Shown here: piece by piece, positions 49,966-58,432 of the stretch | Numbering within the stretch: the stretch's first letter is position 1 | Layout of the letters: every line of letters starts with the position of its first letter | DNA from: Paenibacillus sp. FSL H8-0332 | GTDB taxonomy: Bacteria; Bacillota; Bacilli; Paenibacillales; Paenibacillaceae | NCBI RefSeq assembly: GCF_037963835.1 | Contig: NZ_CP150145.1 | Span: 6,634,001-6,698,000, forward strand | Length of the DNA: 64,000 nt | Reading direction: 5' to 3' | Made by a program: the position numbers and the translations under genes | The notes under the pieces: model-generated | What the model was told of the DNA's origin: nothing | What the model saw: only the letters and a program-made list of their open reading frames with translations | Database searches by the model: none

Positions 49966-50934
49966 CTACAGCTTCACAGGCAATCCGCTCTGGGCGGATT
50001 CATACGCGGCGCAGGTTACCTTCAGCGTCTTATACCCGTCCTCATAATCGCTGAGAATACGGGAGCGGTCCCCGGTGCGGACGGCGTACAGGAATGCCTC
50101 GCTCTCTACCGCGTAAGGATTGCCCGAATTCTTGTATTCCTTGCTGTCCCCGCTGCGGACTTCGAGAAGACGCTCCGGGTTCCAGTCAAGCATTCCGTTG
50201 TCATTATAGAAGCTGATTCCGGCCTTGTTCACCTCACCGGGCAGCACACAGGTATTGGAGATGCTGGCGATAATGCCGCTTGCAAGCTTCAAGGACACGG
50301 TGCCCACATCGGCTACGGTCACCCCTTCATGCTTCTCATGCATAATCCGGTTGCCGAACATGCCGTAGACCTCTGTCACCTCACCAGCCAAATAACGCAC
50401 CAGGTCAACGATATGCGTCGTCTGCTCCGTGAATTGTCCGCCAGACTGCTCCTGATTGCGCCACCACGCCACGCCGGGCATTCCGCCCATCCATTCTCCG
50501 GTAATCATCCCTACCTTGTCTCCGGCAAGCGTCTGCTTCAGCCGCTGGATATTCTCCTGATAGCGGAAGTGATAGCCTACCGAGGTCAGCAGCTGATGCT
50601 GCTTGATATCCTCCAGCAGACTGGCCGGAATGGCCGTACTTGAGCCTAGCGGCTTCTCGATGAAGAAGGGGATATCCCTGCGGATCAGCGCCCGTTCAAT
50701 CGCCCCGTGCGACTGCGGCGGCACACAGACGTAGACGGCATCCAGCTTATGGCTGTCCAGCATCTCGGTAATCTCCCCGTAGCCTTCGGCCCCGTAAGGG
50801 CGGGCCATTTCCTCCCCCTTGGGCTTGCTGCTGCCGCAAACAGCCTTCAGCGACACATCCTCCATGCCCGCCAGCAAATCTGCATGTACCTTGGAGAACC
50901 AGCCTGTTCCAACGAGTCCGATATTAAGCGTCAT
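49966..50934 (-). CDS. Gfo/Idh/MocA-family oxidoreductase
   Basis: A 322-residue NAD(P)-dependent dehydrogenase. The Rossmann start is MTLNIGLVGTGWFSKVHADL, the active-site Lys is in PFFIEKPLGSS, and the C-terminal domain has GGQFTEQTTHIVDLVRYLAG with the catalytic His. The family oxidises inositols, sugars or sugar derivatives. The ATG at 50934 has AGGAGGT 6 bases before it. It follows the helicase gene by 53 bases in the same direction. Substrate not determinable. Confidence 0.9.
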   Translation of the reverse strand: MTLNIGLVGTGWFSKVHADLLAGMEDVSLKAVCGSSKPKGEEMARPYGAEGYGEITEMLDSHKLDAVYVCVPPQSHGAIERALIRRDIPFFIEKPLGSSTAIPASLLEDIKQHQLLTSVGYHFRYQENIQRLKQTLAGDKVGMITGEWMGGMPGVAWWRNQEQSGGQFTEQTTHIVDLVRYLAGEVTEVYGMFGNRIMHEKHEGVTVADVGTVSLKLASGIIASISNTCVLPGEVNKAGISFYNDNGMLDWNPERLLEVRSGDSKEYKNSGNPYAVESEAFLYAVRTGDRSRILSDYEDGYKTLKVTCAAYESAQSGLPVKL

Positions 50935-50987
50935 GTCATTACCTCCTGAGTTGTCTGATGAATGCCTTTTCAATAGATTATACCCGC

Positions 50988-53303
50988 TTAGGTCATGACA
51001 GAGTAGTCCTGCCACTCCTCAGGAAGCAGCTGCCGGTAGGAATGCTGCATGAAGCGGTCGTCTGCGAGTATAATGACCCCGCTGTCGTTCTCGCTGCGGA
51101 TCAGCCGTCCTCCGGCCTGCTGCACCTTGCACATTCCTGGGTAAATATACGCATAATCGAAGCCGTTCTTGCCCTGCGACTGGAAATAGCTCCGCAGCAG
51201 ATTGCGCTCCAGACCGACCTGCGGGAGTCCGACCCCCACGACCATCACCCCGTTCAACCGGTCACCGGGCAGATCCACCCCTTCTGAGAAAATACCGCCC
51301 AGTACGGCAAAGCCGAGCAGCGGCTCCGGGTTGTCAGGACGGAAGGCCGCCAGGAAGCTCTCCCGCTCCGGCTCGCTCATGCCACTGCCCTGCAGCAGCG
51401 TAGGGACTTCGGGGTACTTCTCAGTGAACACCTCATAGACATTCCTCAAGTACAGATAAGAGGGGAAGAAGACCAGGTAGTTTCCCTTCTTCGAGACCAG
51501 GCCTTTGAGGGCATCGCTAAGCGGCTGTATAGAAGCCTCCCGGTCATGAAACCGGGTCGATACCGGCAGCACAGCTACCTGCCATTGCTCTTTGTGAAAA
51601 GGCGAGGCCAGGCTCAGACTGTAATCCTCCTCTCCCGCACCAATCATATCCCTGTAATACGAGAGCGGTGAGAGGGTCGCAGAGAATAGAATCTGGCTGC
51701 GGAAGCTCTTGCCCATTTGCTGCAGCAGATGCGACGGATCGAGATTGAACAGCTTCAGATACACATCTCCGCTGCGCACCTCGGCATAAGTAATGTAGCG
51801 TTCATCGTAGGTTTTGAAGGTACGGAGCATCCCCTGAACAGCGTAATAGGTATCCAGCAGGCTGACTGTCCCGTCCTCCTCCGCCTGCGCAGAGCTTGCC
51901 GGGGAAGAGTTGTTCAGCAGCTCCAGCTCGGCTTCGGCCGCGAAGTTCTCCAGCAGCTCCGGCAGTTCTTCCGGATAGTCCGTCCACTCTCCCGCCCGCT
52001 TGTCACCGCAGCTCTTGCGCAGCGCAATGAAGAAGGCATTCACCGCTTTGGCGGCAGTGCCGAGCCGGGGATTCGCCGCTTTGTAGGTCCGGCTGAGCGC
52101 CAGGAAGGGCGCCTTGGTCAGCGAAGCAGAATACATCTCCCGGCCCCGGTCCACCAGATTATGCGCTTCATCCACCAGCAGCACGGTGTTCTTCTTACGC
52201 TCCTCAGACATGCGCTTCAGACTGATGCGCGGATCGTAGATATAATTGTAATCGCAGATGACGACATCGCTGGCATAGGCAGCATCCAGGGAGAATTCAA
52301 ACGGGCAGACCCGATGCTTATGGGCATAGTCCGCGATCGTCTCCCGGGTCATCAGCGTCTCCTGCTCCAGCATATCAATCAGCGCGCCGTTGATCCGGTC
52401 ATAATACCCCTCCGCATAAGCGCAGGAATCATTGCCGCAGATTCCCTCCTCCCGGAAGCAGGCCTTATCCTTCGCCGTCAGGGCAATGACATGCAGATGC
52501 AGCCCCCGGCGGTTCAGCATCGTGGCCGCCTCCTGTGCCGCGATCCGTGTAACGGTCTTGGCGGTCAGATAGAAGATACCGGCCGCTTTGCCTTCGCCCA
52601 GCGCTTTGATGGCCGGGAACAGGGTAGACATGGTTTTGCCGATGCCTGTCGGTGCCTGGGCGAAGAGATTGGCCCCCTCGGCTATCGAGGTGTAGACGGC
52701 GGCAGCGAAATGGCGCTGGCCGGGCCGGTAAGCCGAGAACGGAAAAGACAGATCCGGGATGCTCTCTCCTCTCTTCGCCTTGTAACGGACCATCATCTCA
52801 GCATACGGTGCATACCTGCTTACTGTTTCTAGCGCAAAGGCCGTCAGTGCTTCGCGGGTCATCTCCCGGTAGAGACTGTACTGCGCCTCGCTTCCCCGCT
52901 GCACATAGGTGAGCTTCACCTGTATATAGGGAAGCGCAAGCTCCGTTGCCAGCATGTAGGCGTACATGTAAGCCTGGGCCCAGTGGACCTCCTTCCCTTC
53001 AAGCGCAGGGTCCGGAATTCCGGCCATGGACTTGATCTCCTCCACCGTCAGGCTCCCATCCTCAGCTGTAAGCAGACCGTCGCAGCGCCCGTCAATCTGG
53101 AACAGCAGGTCCCCGTAAGGAATTGCGGTCTTCAAGTAGACCTCCTTGCGGTCCCCTTCCTTATATTGCTTCTGAATCAGCTGATGGCTGCGCGTCCCCT
53201 CCGTCATGGCGGCTCCACTGCGGAAGCCCGGCTCCAGACTGCCGCTGCTGTAGGCAAATTCCACGAGCGCCCTCACGGACAGTGTGATTTCTGTATGCTC
53301 CAT
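50988..53303 (-). CDS. Cas4-like nuclease fused to XPD/DinG-type helicase
   Basis: A 771-residue protein. The first 190 residues are a PD-(D/E)XK nuclease with His40 (GTRSHQLI), QIDGRCDG (Asp71), EEIK (Glu89, Lys91) and QAYMYAY (Gln110). The rest is an iron-sulfur SF2 helicase: Walker A APTGIGKT (217-224), four cysteines in ACFREEGICGNDSC and VCPFE, the DEAH box VDEAHNLV and motif VI QAGGRLIRSENDSG. It should unwind and cut DNA in repair or recombination. The ATG at 53303 follows GGAGGTGGGG. Confidence 0.92.
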   Translation of the reverse strand: MEHTEITLSVRALVEFAYSSGSLEPGFRSGAAMTEGTRSHQLIQKQYKEGDRKEVYLKTAIPYGDLLFQIDGRCDGLLTAEDGSLTVEEIKSMAGIPDPALEGKEVHWAQAYMYAYMLATELALPYIQVKLTYVQRGSEAQYSLYREMTREALTAFALETVSRYAPYAEMMVRYKAKRGESIPDLSFPFSAYRPGQRHFAAAVYTSIAEGANLFAQAPTGIGKTMSTLFPAIKALGEGKAAGIFYLTAKTVTRIAAQEAATMLNRRGLHLHVIALTAKDKACFREEGICGNDSCAYAEGYYDRINGALIDMLEQETLMTRETIADYAHKHRVCPFEFSLDAAYASDVVICDYNYIYDPRISLKRMSEERKKNTVLLVDEAHNLVDRGREMYSASLTKAPFLALSRTYKAANPRLGTAAKAVNAFFIALRKSCGDKRAGEWTDYPEELPELLENFAAEAELELLNNSSPASSAQAEEDGTVSLLDTYYAVQGMLRTFKTYDERYITYAEVRSGDVYLKLFNLDPSHLLQQMGKSFRSQILFSATLSPLSYYRDMIGAGEEDYSLSLASPFHKEQWQVAVLPVSTRFHDREASIQPLSDALKGLVSKKGNYLVFFPSYLYLRNVYEVFTEKYPEVPTLLQGSGMSEPERESFLAAFRPDNPEPLLGFAVLGGIFSEGVDLPGDRLNGVMVVGVGLPQVGLERNLLRSYFQSQGKNGFDYAYIYPGMCKVQQAGGRLIRSENDSGVIILADDRFMQHSYRQLLPEEWQDYSVMT

Positions 53304-53582
53304 CTGTCCCCACCTCCAATAATTTCCGCCAGCTTCCGTTGCGTAAGGCTCATATTCTTCGTTTAACGCCGATATTAACGCGCCTGAGGGTATGGTCTGC
53401 GCCGGGTGCATTCAGGCCGTAGTTTACGCGCGCTCCAGGGAGTATACGGCCGCTTCTGATTTTGACATTCGTTCCCTGGCACTGCATAATAAGTTCTATT
53501 GATAATGGTATTCTTATGTCCTCATGCTGCTGTTTCCTCTCAGCCGGGAAACATGTTCATTCTTCAGAAAGAAGGCGAAGCT

Positions 53583-55445
53583 GTGTCATCCCAAACTGTG
53601 AAACGATGGCTCCTTAAGCCATTTGTGTTCTTTTCCATTCTTTTTCTGTTCAAAAGCCTCTTGGCCTGGGGTGTAATCTTTGATGATTTACAGTTCTGGC
53701 AATCCGTATTGACGGAGCTGCCCTTTGTCTGGGCACTGTTTTTCCTGATTGAGCGCTTTGCCTCCAGACGGAAGCTCGGCTATTACATGACGGTCAATCT
53801 GCTGGTTACCGCGATCTTTTTTGCCGCCATTATGTACTTCAAATATTACGGGGTCATTGTCACTTACCATGCCGCCGAGCAGGTGAACCAGGTCACTGCC
53901 GTCAAGAACAGCGTGTTCTCATTGATGGACCCTTATTATCTGCTGATCTTCACCGATATTATCGTGCTGGGCTTCTACTTCTTCATTAACAAGAACGGAC
54001 GCAATTATAAAAAAGACCAGATCAACCGGCGCAGTGGCCGGACGCTGCATGTCGTACTGTTCGCGGTCTCGCTCGGACTCTGCCTGTTCAATATTCTTCC
54101 GAATAAGGCCAGCATGAATGAGATCAAGAAGGCCCAGGAGATGGGCATCCTTAATTATGAAGCATACACGATCTTTGCCAAAGATAAAACCGAGCTGGTC
54201 CAGGCCAGTGAAATCACACAGAGCACGATTAACCAACTCAAGGGCATCGACTCTTCGGCAGTATCGGCTTATGCTGGTGCCGCCAAGGGCAAAAATCTGA
54301 TTATAATCCAGCTGGAGTCCTTCCAGAGCTTCCTGCTGGGTCTGAAGGTCGACGGCCAGGAGGTTACCCCTAACCTGAACCGCCTGATGGAGCAGAGCCT
54401 GTACTTCACGAACTTCTATCAGATGGTCGGCCAGGGCAATACCTCCGATGCGGAATTCGTGGTCAATTCATCCTTCTATATTCCTCCGCAGGGTGCGGCT
54501 ACCATGTCTTATATCGACAAGCAGCTGCCGAGTCTGCCCCGTCTGCTGGGAGACAACGGCTATCAGACGGCCACCTTCCACACCAATGTGGTGGAATTCT
54601 GGAACCGGGGTGAGCTGTACAAAGCACTGGGCTGGGAGAATTATTATGACCATAAATTCTTCGGAGACGAGGATGCCTTCTTCTTCGGTGCTTCCGATGA
54701 AGTGCTCTACCGCAAATCCTCGGAAAAGCTGAAGGAAATGAACGACGCCGGGAAGCCGTTCTATGCCCAGGTCATCTCCATGTCTGCGCATCACCCGTTC
54801 ACTATTCCTGCAGAGAAGCATAAGATGAAGCTTCCTGAACGGTATGAAGGTACCTTTGTCGGAGATTATGTCCGCTCACAGAACTACGCGGATTATGCCT
54901 TCGGACAATTCGTGGATGAGCTGAAGGCGGACGGATTATGGGAGGACAGCCTGATTATGGTCTATGGCGACCACATGGGACTGCCCATCTATTCGCTTGA
55001 TAATGACGACAAGGAACTAATGAAGGAAATCTACGGCCATGAATATAGCTACGCAGATATGCTCAATATCCCGCTGCTCATTCATGGCGAGGGACTGGCT
55101 CCGCAGAAGCTTGAGCAAGTAGGCGGAGAAGTGGATATTATGCCTACGGCTGCCAGCCTGCTGGGGGTATCGATGGATCACAACCTGCATTTCGGCCAGG
55201 ATCTGCTCAGCCAGTCCTACAATCTGCTGCCGCAGCGCTACTATCTGCCTACCGGATCGTTCATTTCCAGCTCCGCCCTGCTGATTCCGGGGAACAGCTT
55301 CGAGGATAACACCCAATATCCGCTGGCTGCCGGAGGTACTGCTCCTGCCGGCAACGAGGATGAATACAACCGCGCTCTGCGGCTGCGCCAGCTGTCGGAC
55401 AGCTACGTCACACAATTGCCGGACAAAGAACCTGCCGGAGAATAA
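53583..55445 (+). CDS. lipoteichoic acid synthase (LtaS family)
   Basis: A 620-residue membrane enzyme with five N-terminal helices and an extracellular sulfatase-like domain that polymerises glycerol phosphate from phosphatidylglycerol. The metal and catalytic residues are visible: IIIQLESFQSF, the nucleophile Thr287 in GQGNTSDAEF, MSAHHPFTIP and MVYGDHMGLPIYS. The start is taken as the GTG at 53583 (SSQTVKRWLL follows) with AGAAGGCG upstream; ATGs at 53499, 53505 and 53553 have no clear ribosome binding site. Several paralogues are usual in spore formers. Confidence 0.93.
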   Translation: MSSQTVKRWLLKPFVFFSILFLFKSLLAWGVIFDDLQFWQSVLTELPFVWALFFLIERFASRRKLGYYMTVNLLVTAIFFAAIMYFKYYGVIVTYHAAEQVNQVTAVKNSVFSLMDPYYLLIFTDIIVLGFYFFINKNGRNYKKDQINRRSGRTLHVVLFAVSLGLCLFNILPNKASMNEIKKAQEMGILNYEAYTIFAKDKTELVQASEITQSTINQLKGIDSSAVSAYAGAAKGKNLIIIQLESFQSFLLGLKVDGQEVTPNLNRLMEQSLYFTNFYQMVGQGNTSDAEFVVNSSFYIPPQGAATMSYIDKQLPSLPRLLGDNGYQTATFHTNVVEFWNRGELYKALGWENYYDHKFFGDEDAFFFGASDEVLYRKSSEKLKEMNDAGKPFYAQVISMSAHHPFTIPAEKHKMKLPERYEGTFVGDYVRSQNYADYAFGQFVDELKADGLWEDSLIMVYGDHMGLPIYSLDNDDKELMKEIYGHEYSYADMLNIPLLIHGEGLAPQKLEQVGGEVDIMPTAASLLGVSMDHNLHFGQDLLSQSYNLLPQRYYLPTGSFISSSALLIPGNSFEDNTQYPLAAGGTAPAGNEDEYNRALRLRQLSDSYVTQLPDKEPAGE

Positions 55446-55479
55446 TTTCTTGATAAGCAGATTCACAAGTGGACAAGTG

Positions 55480-55580
55480 GAAACGGCTTTGCCGTCCTTT
55501 TAAAGGCCGGCACCGTTTCAGCGAGAAATAGAAGGATAAGTTATCATGTGAAACATATAAATTCGTATATTTAGACACAA
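55480..55580. repeat. dispersed palindromic element, copy 3
   Basis: GAAACGGCTTTGCCG, CTTTTAAAG and CCGGCACCGTTTC form a hairpin at 55480-55519, followed by AGCGAGAAATAGAAG and an AT-rich tail (TATAAATTCGTATATTTAGAC). It matches the element at 38163-38245 over its whole length, including the non-palindromic flank. Confidence 0.7.
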
Positions 55581-55616
55581 GGCAGCGCCTCTCCGTAACG
55601 GGAGAAGCGCTGCCTT
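55579..55616. terminator. bidirectional terminator
   Basis: AAGGCAGCGC-C-TCTCC / GGAGA-A-GCGCTGCCTT is a strong stem between the convergent ltaS-like and MarR genes, followed by GTTGTAATG on the plus strand and preceded by an AT-rich stretch (TTGTGTCTAAATA on the minus strand). Confidence 0.78.
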
Positions 55617-55631
55617 GTTGTAATGTTTATA

Positions 55632-56063
55632 TTAACGTTCCTGATTCTCCAGCATGAGATAATAATCCGCGAAGTTCTCCAGCTCTTCCGGCTCTAGAAC
55701 GGCCAGATGCTCCTCCAGCAGCAGCAGCGAACGGCGCTGTGCTTCATCCAGCACCTCTTGCCCTTTAGTGGTGATCGTGACGATCACCGCTCTGCGGTCG
55801 TTCTCGTCTGGAACGCGGGCGATCAGCCCCAGCAGCTCCAGCCGGTCCAGCATGACGGTGACTGCACTGGATTTCACTTCCATCTTGTCCGCCAGTTGAA
55901 TCACCCGTGCCTGCTTCTCCTGAAAGATCATATGCAGCAGCCCGAATTGCGGCACGGTCAACCCTAATTCCTTATGCATTGACATCTGCGACATGATTCT
56001 GCGCTGAACCTTCCACATGGATAATCCCACACGTTCGATCAACGGATTGATTTCTTGCGACAT
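55632..56063 (-). CDS. MarR-family transcriptional regulator
   Basis: A 143-residue winged-helix regulator: LGLTVPQFGLLHMIFQEKQA, LADKMEVKSSAVTVMLDRLE and the wing DENDRRAVIVTITTKGQEVL. I start it at the ATG at 56063 (MSQEINPLIERVGLSMWKV), with GGGAG and AAAGGG upstream; the frame is open to 56234 but that part is not MarR-like. It is divergent from the chemoreceptor gene and may control it, although MarR targets are often exporters. Confidence 0.87.
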   Translation of the reverse strand: MSQEINPLIERVGLSMWKVQRRIMSQMSMHKELGLTVPQFGLLHMIFQEKQARVIQLADKMEVKSSAVTVMLDRLELLGLIARVPDENDRRAVIVTITTKGQEVLDEAQRRSLLLLEEHLAVLEPEELENFADYYLMLENQER

Positions 56064-56316
56064 CCCTTTCAGCTCCCAGTCCGTTCGTTCTGCCTCAAGC
56101 GTACCATTATACCGGTTAGACATACAAACATTTTTGGAAATAAAATAGGATTCCACGCCTATTAATCTATGATTTTTTATACATAATCCATCATTTTCCG
56201 ACATAAAAATTCTTTTTTTTTGACGTCTGCTCAAACCTGAGCGTATGCGCTATAATCGTAGCAGTGATAACTAAAACTTACTTAATATTAAAGAGTCAGG
56301 ACTGGTGATATTTGTT

Positions 56317-58011
56317 ATGAAATTAGCAACAAAATTAACATGGATGATGCTGATTGTATTGCTACTGGTTGGTTCATCCATAGGCTTCTTCGGTTATCAT
56401 GCAGCTTACAAGCAGATCGATGAAGCTGCAGGCATTGAATTGGTAGGCTGCGCGAATATAACAACCGGCCTTATCGATCCTGCCGACATAACCGCTCTGG
56501 CTGCCGGGGATACCGGCAAGCTAACTGCGATTGAAGACCGCATCGGATGGATCAGTGATCACAAGCCTATTTTCAAAGAAGCCTTCATCTTGTCACTGGA
56601 CGGCAAGGTGCTGGCGGCTGACAAAAACTTCAAAAAACGCGGCTACAAAGCTGGAGACCCCTTCTACTTCTCAGATGAAGATAAAGAAATGATAACTGCC
56701 ATGAAGCATTCCGCCTACTCGAAAGTGTATACATATCAGGGCACCTCCCTCAAAACCGGCTACGGTCCCATCTATCAGGACCATGACCCTACCAAACCCA
56801 TCATTGCATTAATGGCGATTAACTTCGACGGCCCGTTAATTCAATCCCGGACAATGGATATCATTACCCAGCCCTTCCTGATTGGCAGCTCGATTCTAAT
56901 TATTGCGATTCTCGCCGCCTATCTGCTGATCCGCCGGATGGTCAGCCCGCTGACCAAGCTGTCCGCATCCGTCAACACGGTAGCCAAAGGCGATTTGACC
57001 CGGGAACCGCTGCTCTTCACAGCCAAGGACGAGATCGGCAAGCTTGCCCGCGACTTCAATGCGATGACCCTGAATCTACGTGACCTAATCACACAGGTCA
57101 ACGATACGTCCATGCTGGTTGCCTCCTCTTCCCAGGAGCTGTCCGCCAGCGCCCAGGAGACCAACCGCGCCGGAGAGCACAGTGTTAATGTCACCCTGGA
57201 TCTGGCCGACGGGGCACATACCCAGCTGCAGAATCTGGAGGGCAGCTTCAAGGCCATACAGGATATGTCGCATTTCATTACCGAAATTGCAGGCAATGCC
57301 GACAGCGCAATGAACCAGGCAGCCATCAACTCCCAGAAGGCCCGTACAGGCCGGGAATCTATGGACTCGACCACCTCCCAGATGGCCATTGTGGGCGCAA
57401 GCATCTCGGATCTATCCGGCATTATTGAGACGCTGGGCAGCCATTCCAAAGAGATTGAGAATATCGTCGGCACCATAGCCAGTATTGCCGAGGAAACGAA
57501 CCTGTTATCCCTTAATGCGGCTATTGAAGCTGCACGGGCCGGAGAAGAGGGCCGCGGCTTCGCCGTTGTGGCAGGCTCTGTACGCAAGCTGGCTGAACGT
57601 TCGGCCGGATCTGCCCGCCAGATCGGTGAGCTGGTCAGTCTGATTGTCCAGCAGATGGACAAGGCTGGAGACACCATGAAGCATTCCACGGCAGAGATGC
57701 ATCACGGTAAAGAGATGATTATCGCGGCCGGACATTCCTTCTCCGAGATTGAGGCCTCTGTCTCCGAGATGTCTACTCATAGTCAGCAGATTTCGGCCAC
57801 GGTCCGAGAGCTGGCCCTGCTCTCTGACGGACTTGTCACTTCGATTCAGAAGATCGTAGCGGTCTCCAATCAGACGGCCGAGGGTGCAGAGACCTTGTCC
57901 GCCTCGTCCCAGGAACAGCTTGCGGCCATGCAGGAGGTCGAATCCTCCGCTGCATTCCTCTCCTCCCTCGCAGAGAAGCTGCAGGTATTGGTCGAGAACT
58001 TCAAAATTTAG
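56317..58011 (+). CDS. methyl-accepting chemotaxis protein
   Basis: A chemoreceptor of about 564 residues. An N-terminal membrane helix, an extracellular domain of about 150 residues (single-Cache-like, with [20 protein letters not shown]), a second helix at about 190-210 and HAMP ([20 protein letters not shown]) lead to the signalling hairpin with tip [24 protein letters not shown] at 56305 is an alternative start. A TATAAT at 56251-56256 may be the -10 box. The ligand is unknown. Confidence 0.92.
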   Translation: MKLATKLTWMMLIVLLLVGSSIGFFGYHAAYKQIDEAAGIELVGCANITTGLIDPADITALAAGDTGKLTAIEDRIGWISDHKPIFKEAFILSLDGKVLAADKNFKKRGYKAGDPFYFSDEDKEMITAMKHSAYSKVYTYQGTSLKTGYGPIYQDHDPTKPIIALMAINFDGPLIQSRTMDIITQPFLIGSSILIIAILAAYLLIRRMVSPLTKLSASVNTVAKGDLTREPLLFTAKDEIGKLARDFNAMTLNLRDLITQVNDTSMLVASSSQELSASAQETNRAGEHSVNVTLDLADGAHTQLQNLEGSFKAIQDMSHFITEIAGNADSAMNQAAINSQKARTGRESMDSTTSQMAIVGASISDLSGIIETLGSHSKEIENIVGTIASIAEETNLLSLNAAIEAARAGEEGRGFAVVAGSVRKLAERSAGSARQIGELVSLIVQQMDKAGDTMKHSTAEMHHGKEMIIAAGHSFSEIEASVSEMSTHSQQISATVRELALLSDGLVTSIQKIVAVSNQTAEGAETLSASSQEQLAAMQEVESSAAFLSSLAEKLQVLVENFKI

Positions 58012-58020
58012 GACGGAACT

Positions 58021-58320
58021 TTATATATTATTCGAACAAAATCATCCTGCGGGTGAACGATGCTAATGCCTCCCTCACCGGCCGCTTTTAAGGAGCGGTA
58101 ATGTTGCACTTTTGGAAGGATTTCTCTATCCCTTTTACTGGTTGAAGTACATTGTTGCATTATTTGCACAAATTTCGGTGTTCAGAGCAAGTTATCGCTG
58201 AATTTGTTGCAGTTCGTGCAGGATTTCTCTTAAAATGTTACTAGCTGTGATGCATGGGGCCCTTCACTCGGCGCAGCAGCACCCATATGTATTCAGTTTT
58301 TCGATTACATGCCTGACTGG
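58021..58320. repeat. gene-free stretch with mixed repeat fragments
   Basis: 58021-58063 resembles the AT-rich tail of the palindromic element (compare ACAAAATC and GCGG with 38230-38275). Around 58150-58230 a motif TTGTTGCA-N-TGCA followed by GGATTT recurs and also appears near 41060-41095. 58266-58309 (CGGCGCAG, then TATGTATTCAGTTTTTCG) resembles the unit at 826-995. No gene is seen between 58012 and 58432. Confidence 0.45.
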
Positions 58321-58363
58321 CTTATCCACAATAAAAGAAAATCATAATTTCCTAATCAGAAAC

Positions 58364-58411
58364 AAAAGGCTGCCCTGATGTGGTACACCCCCACATACAG
58401 GACAGCCTTTT
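58364..58411. terminator. bidirectional terminator
   Basis: AAAAGGCTG-CCCTG..TGG / CCA..CAGGA-CAGCCTTTT forms a long stem with T-rich ends on both strands, between the convergent chemoreceptor and MHYT-GGDEF-EAL genes. Confidence 0.8.
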
Positions 58412-58432
58412 ATTCCATCGCAGCCAGTCACA

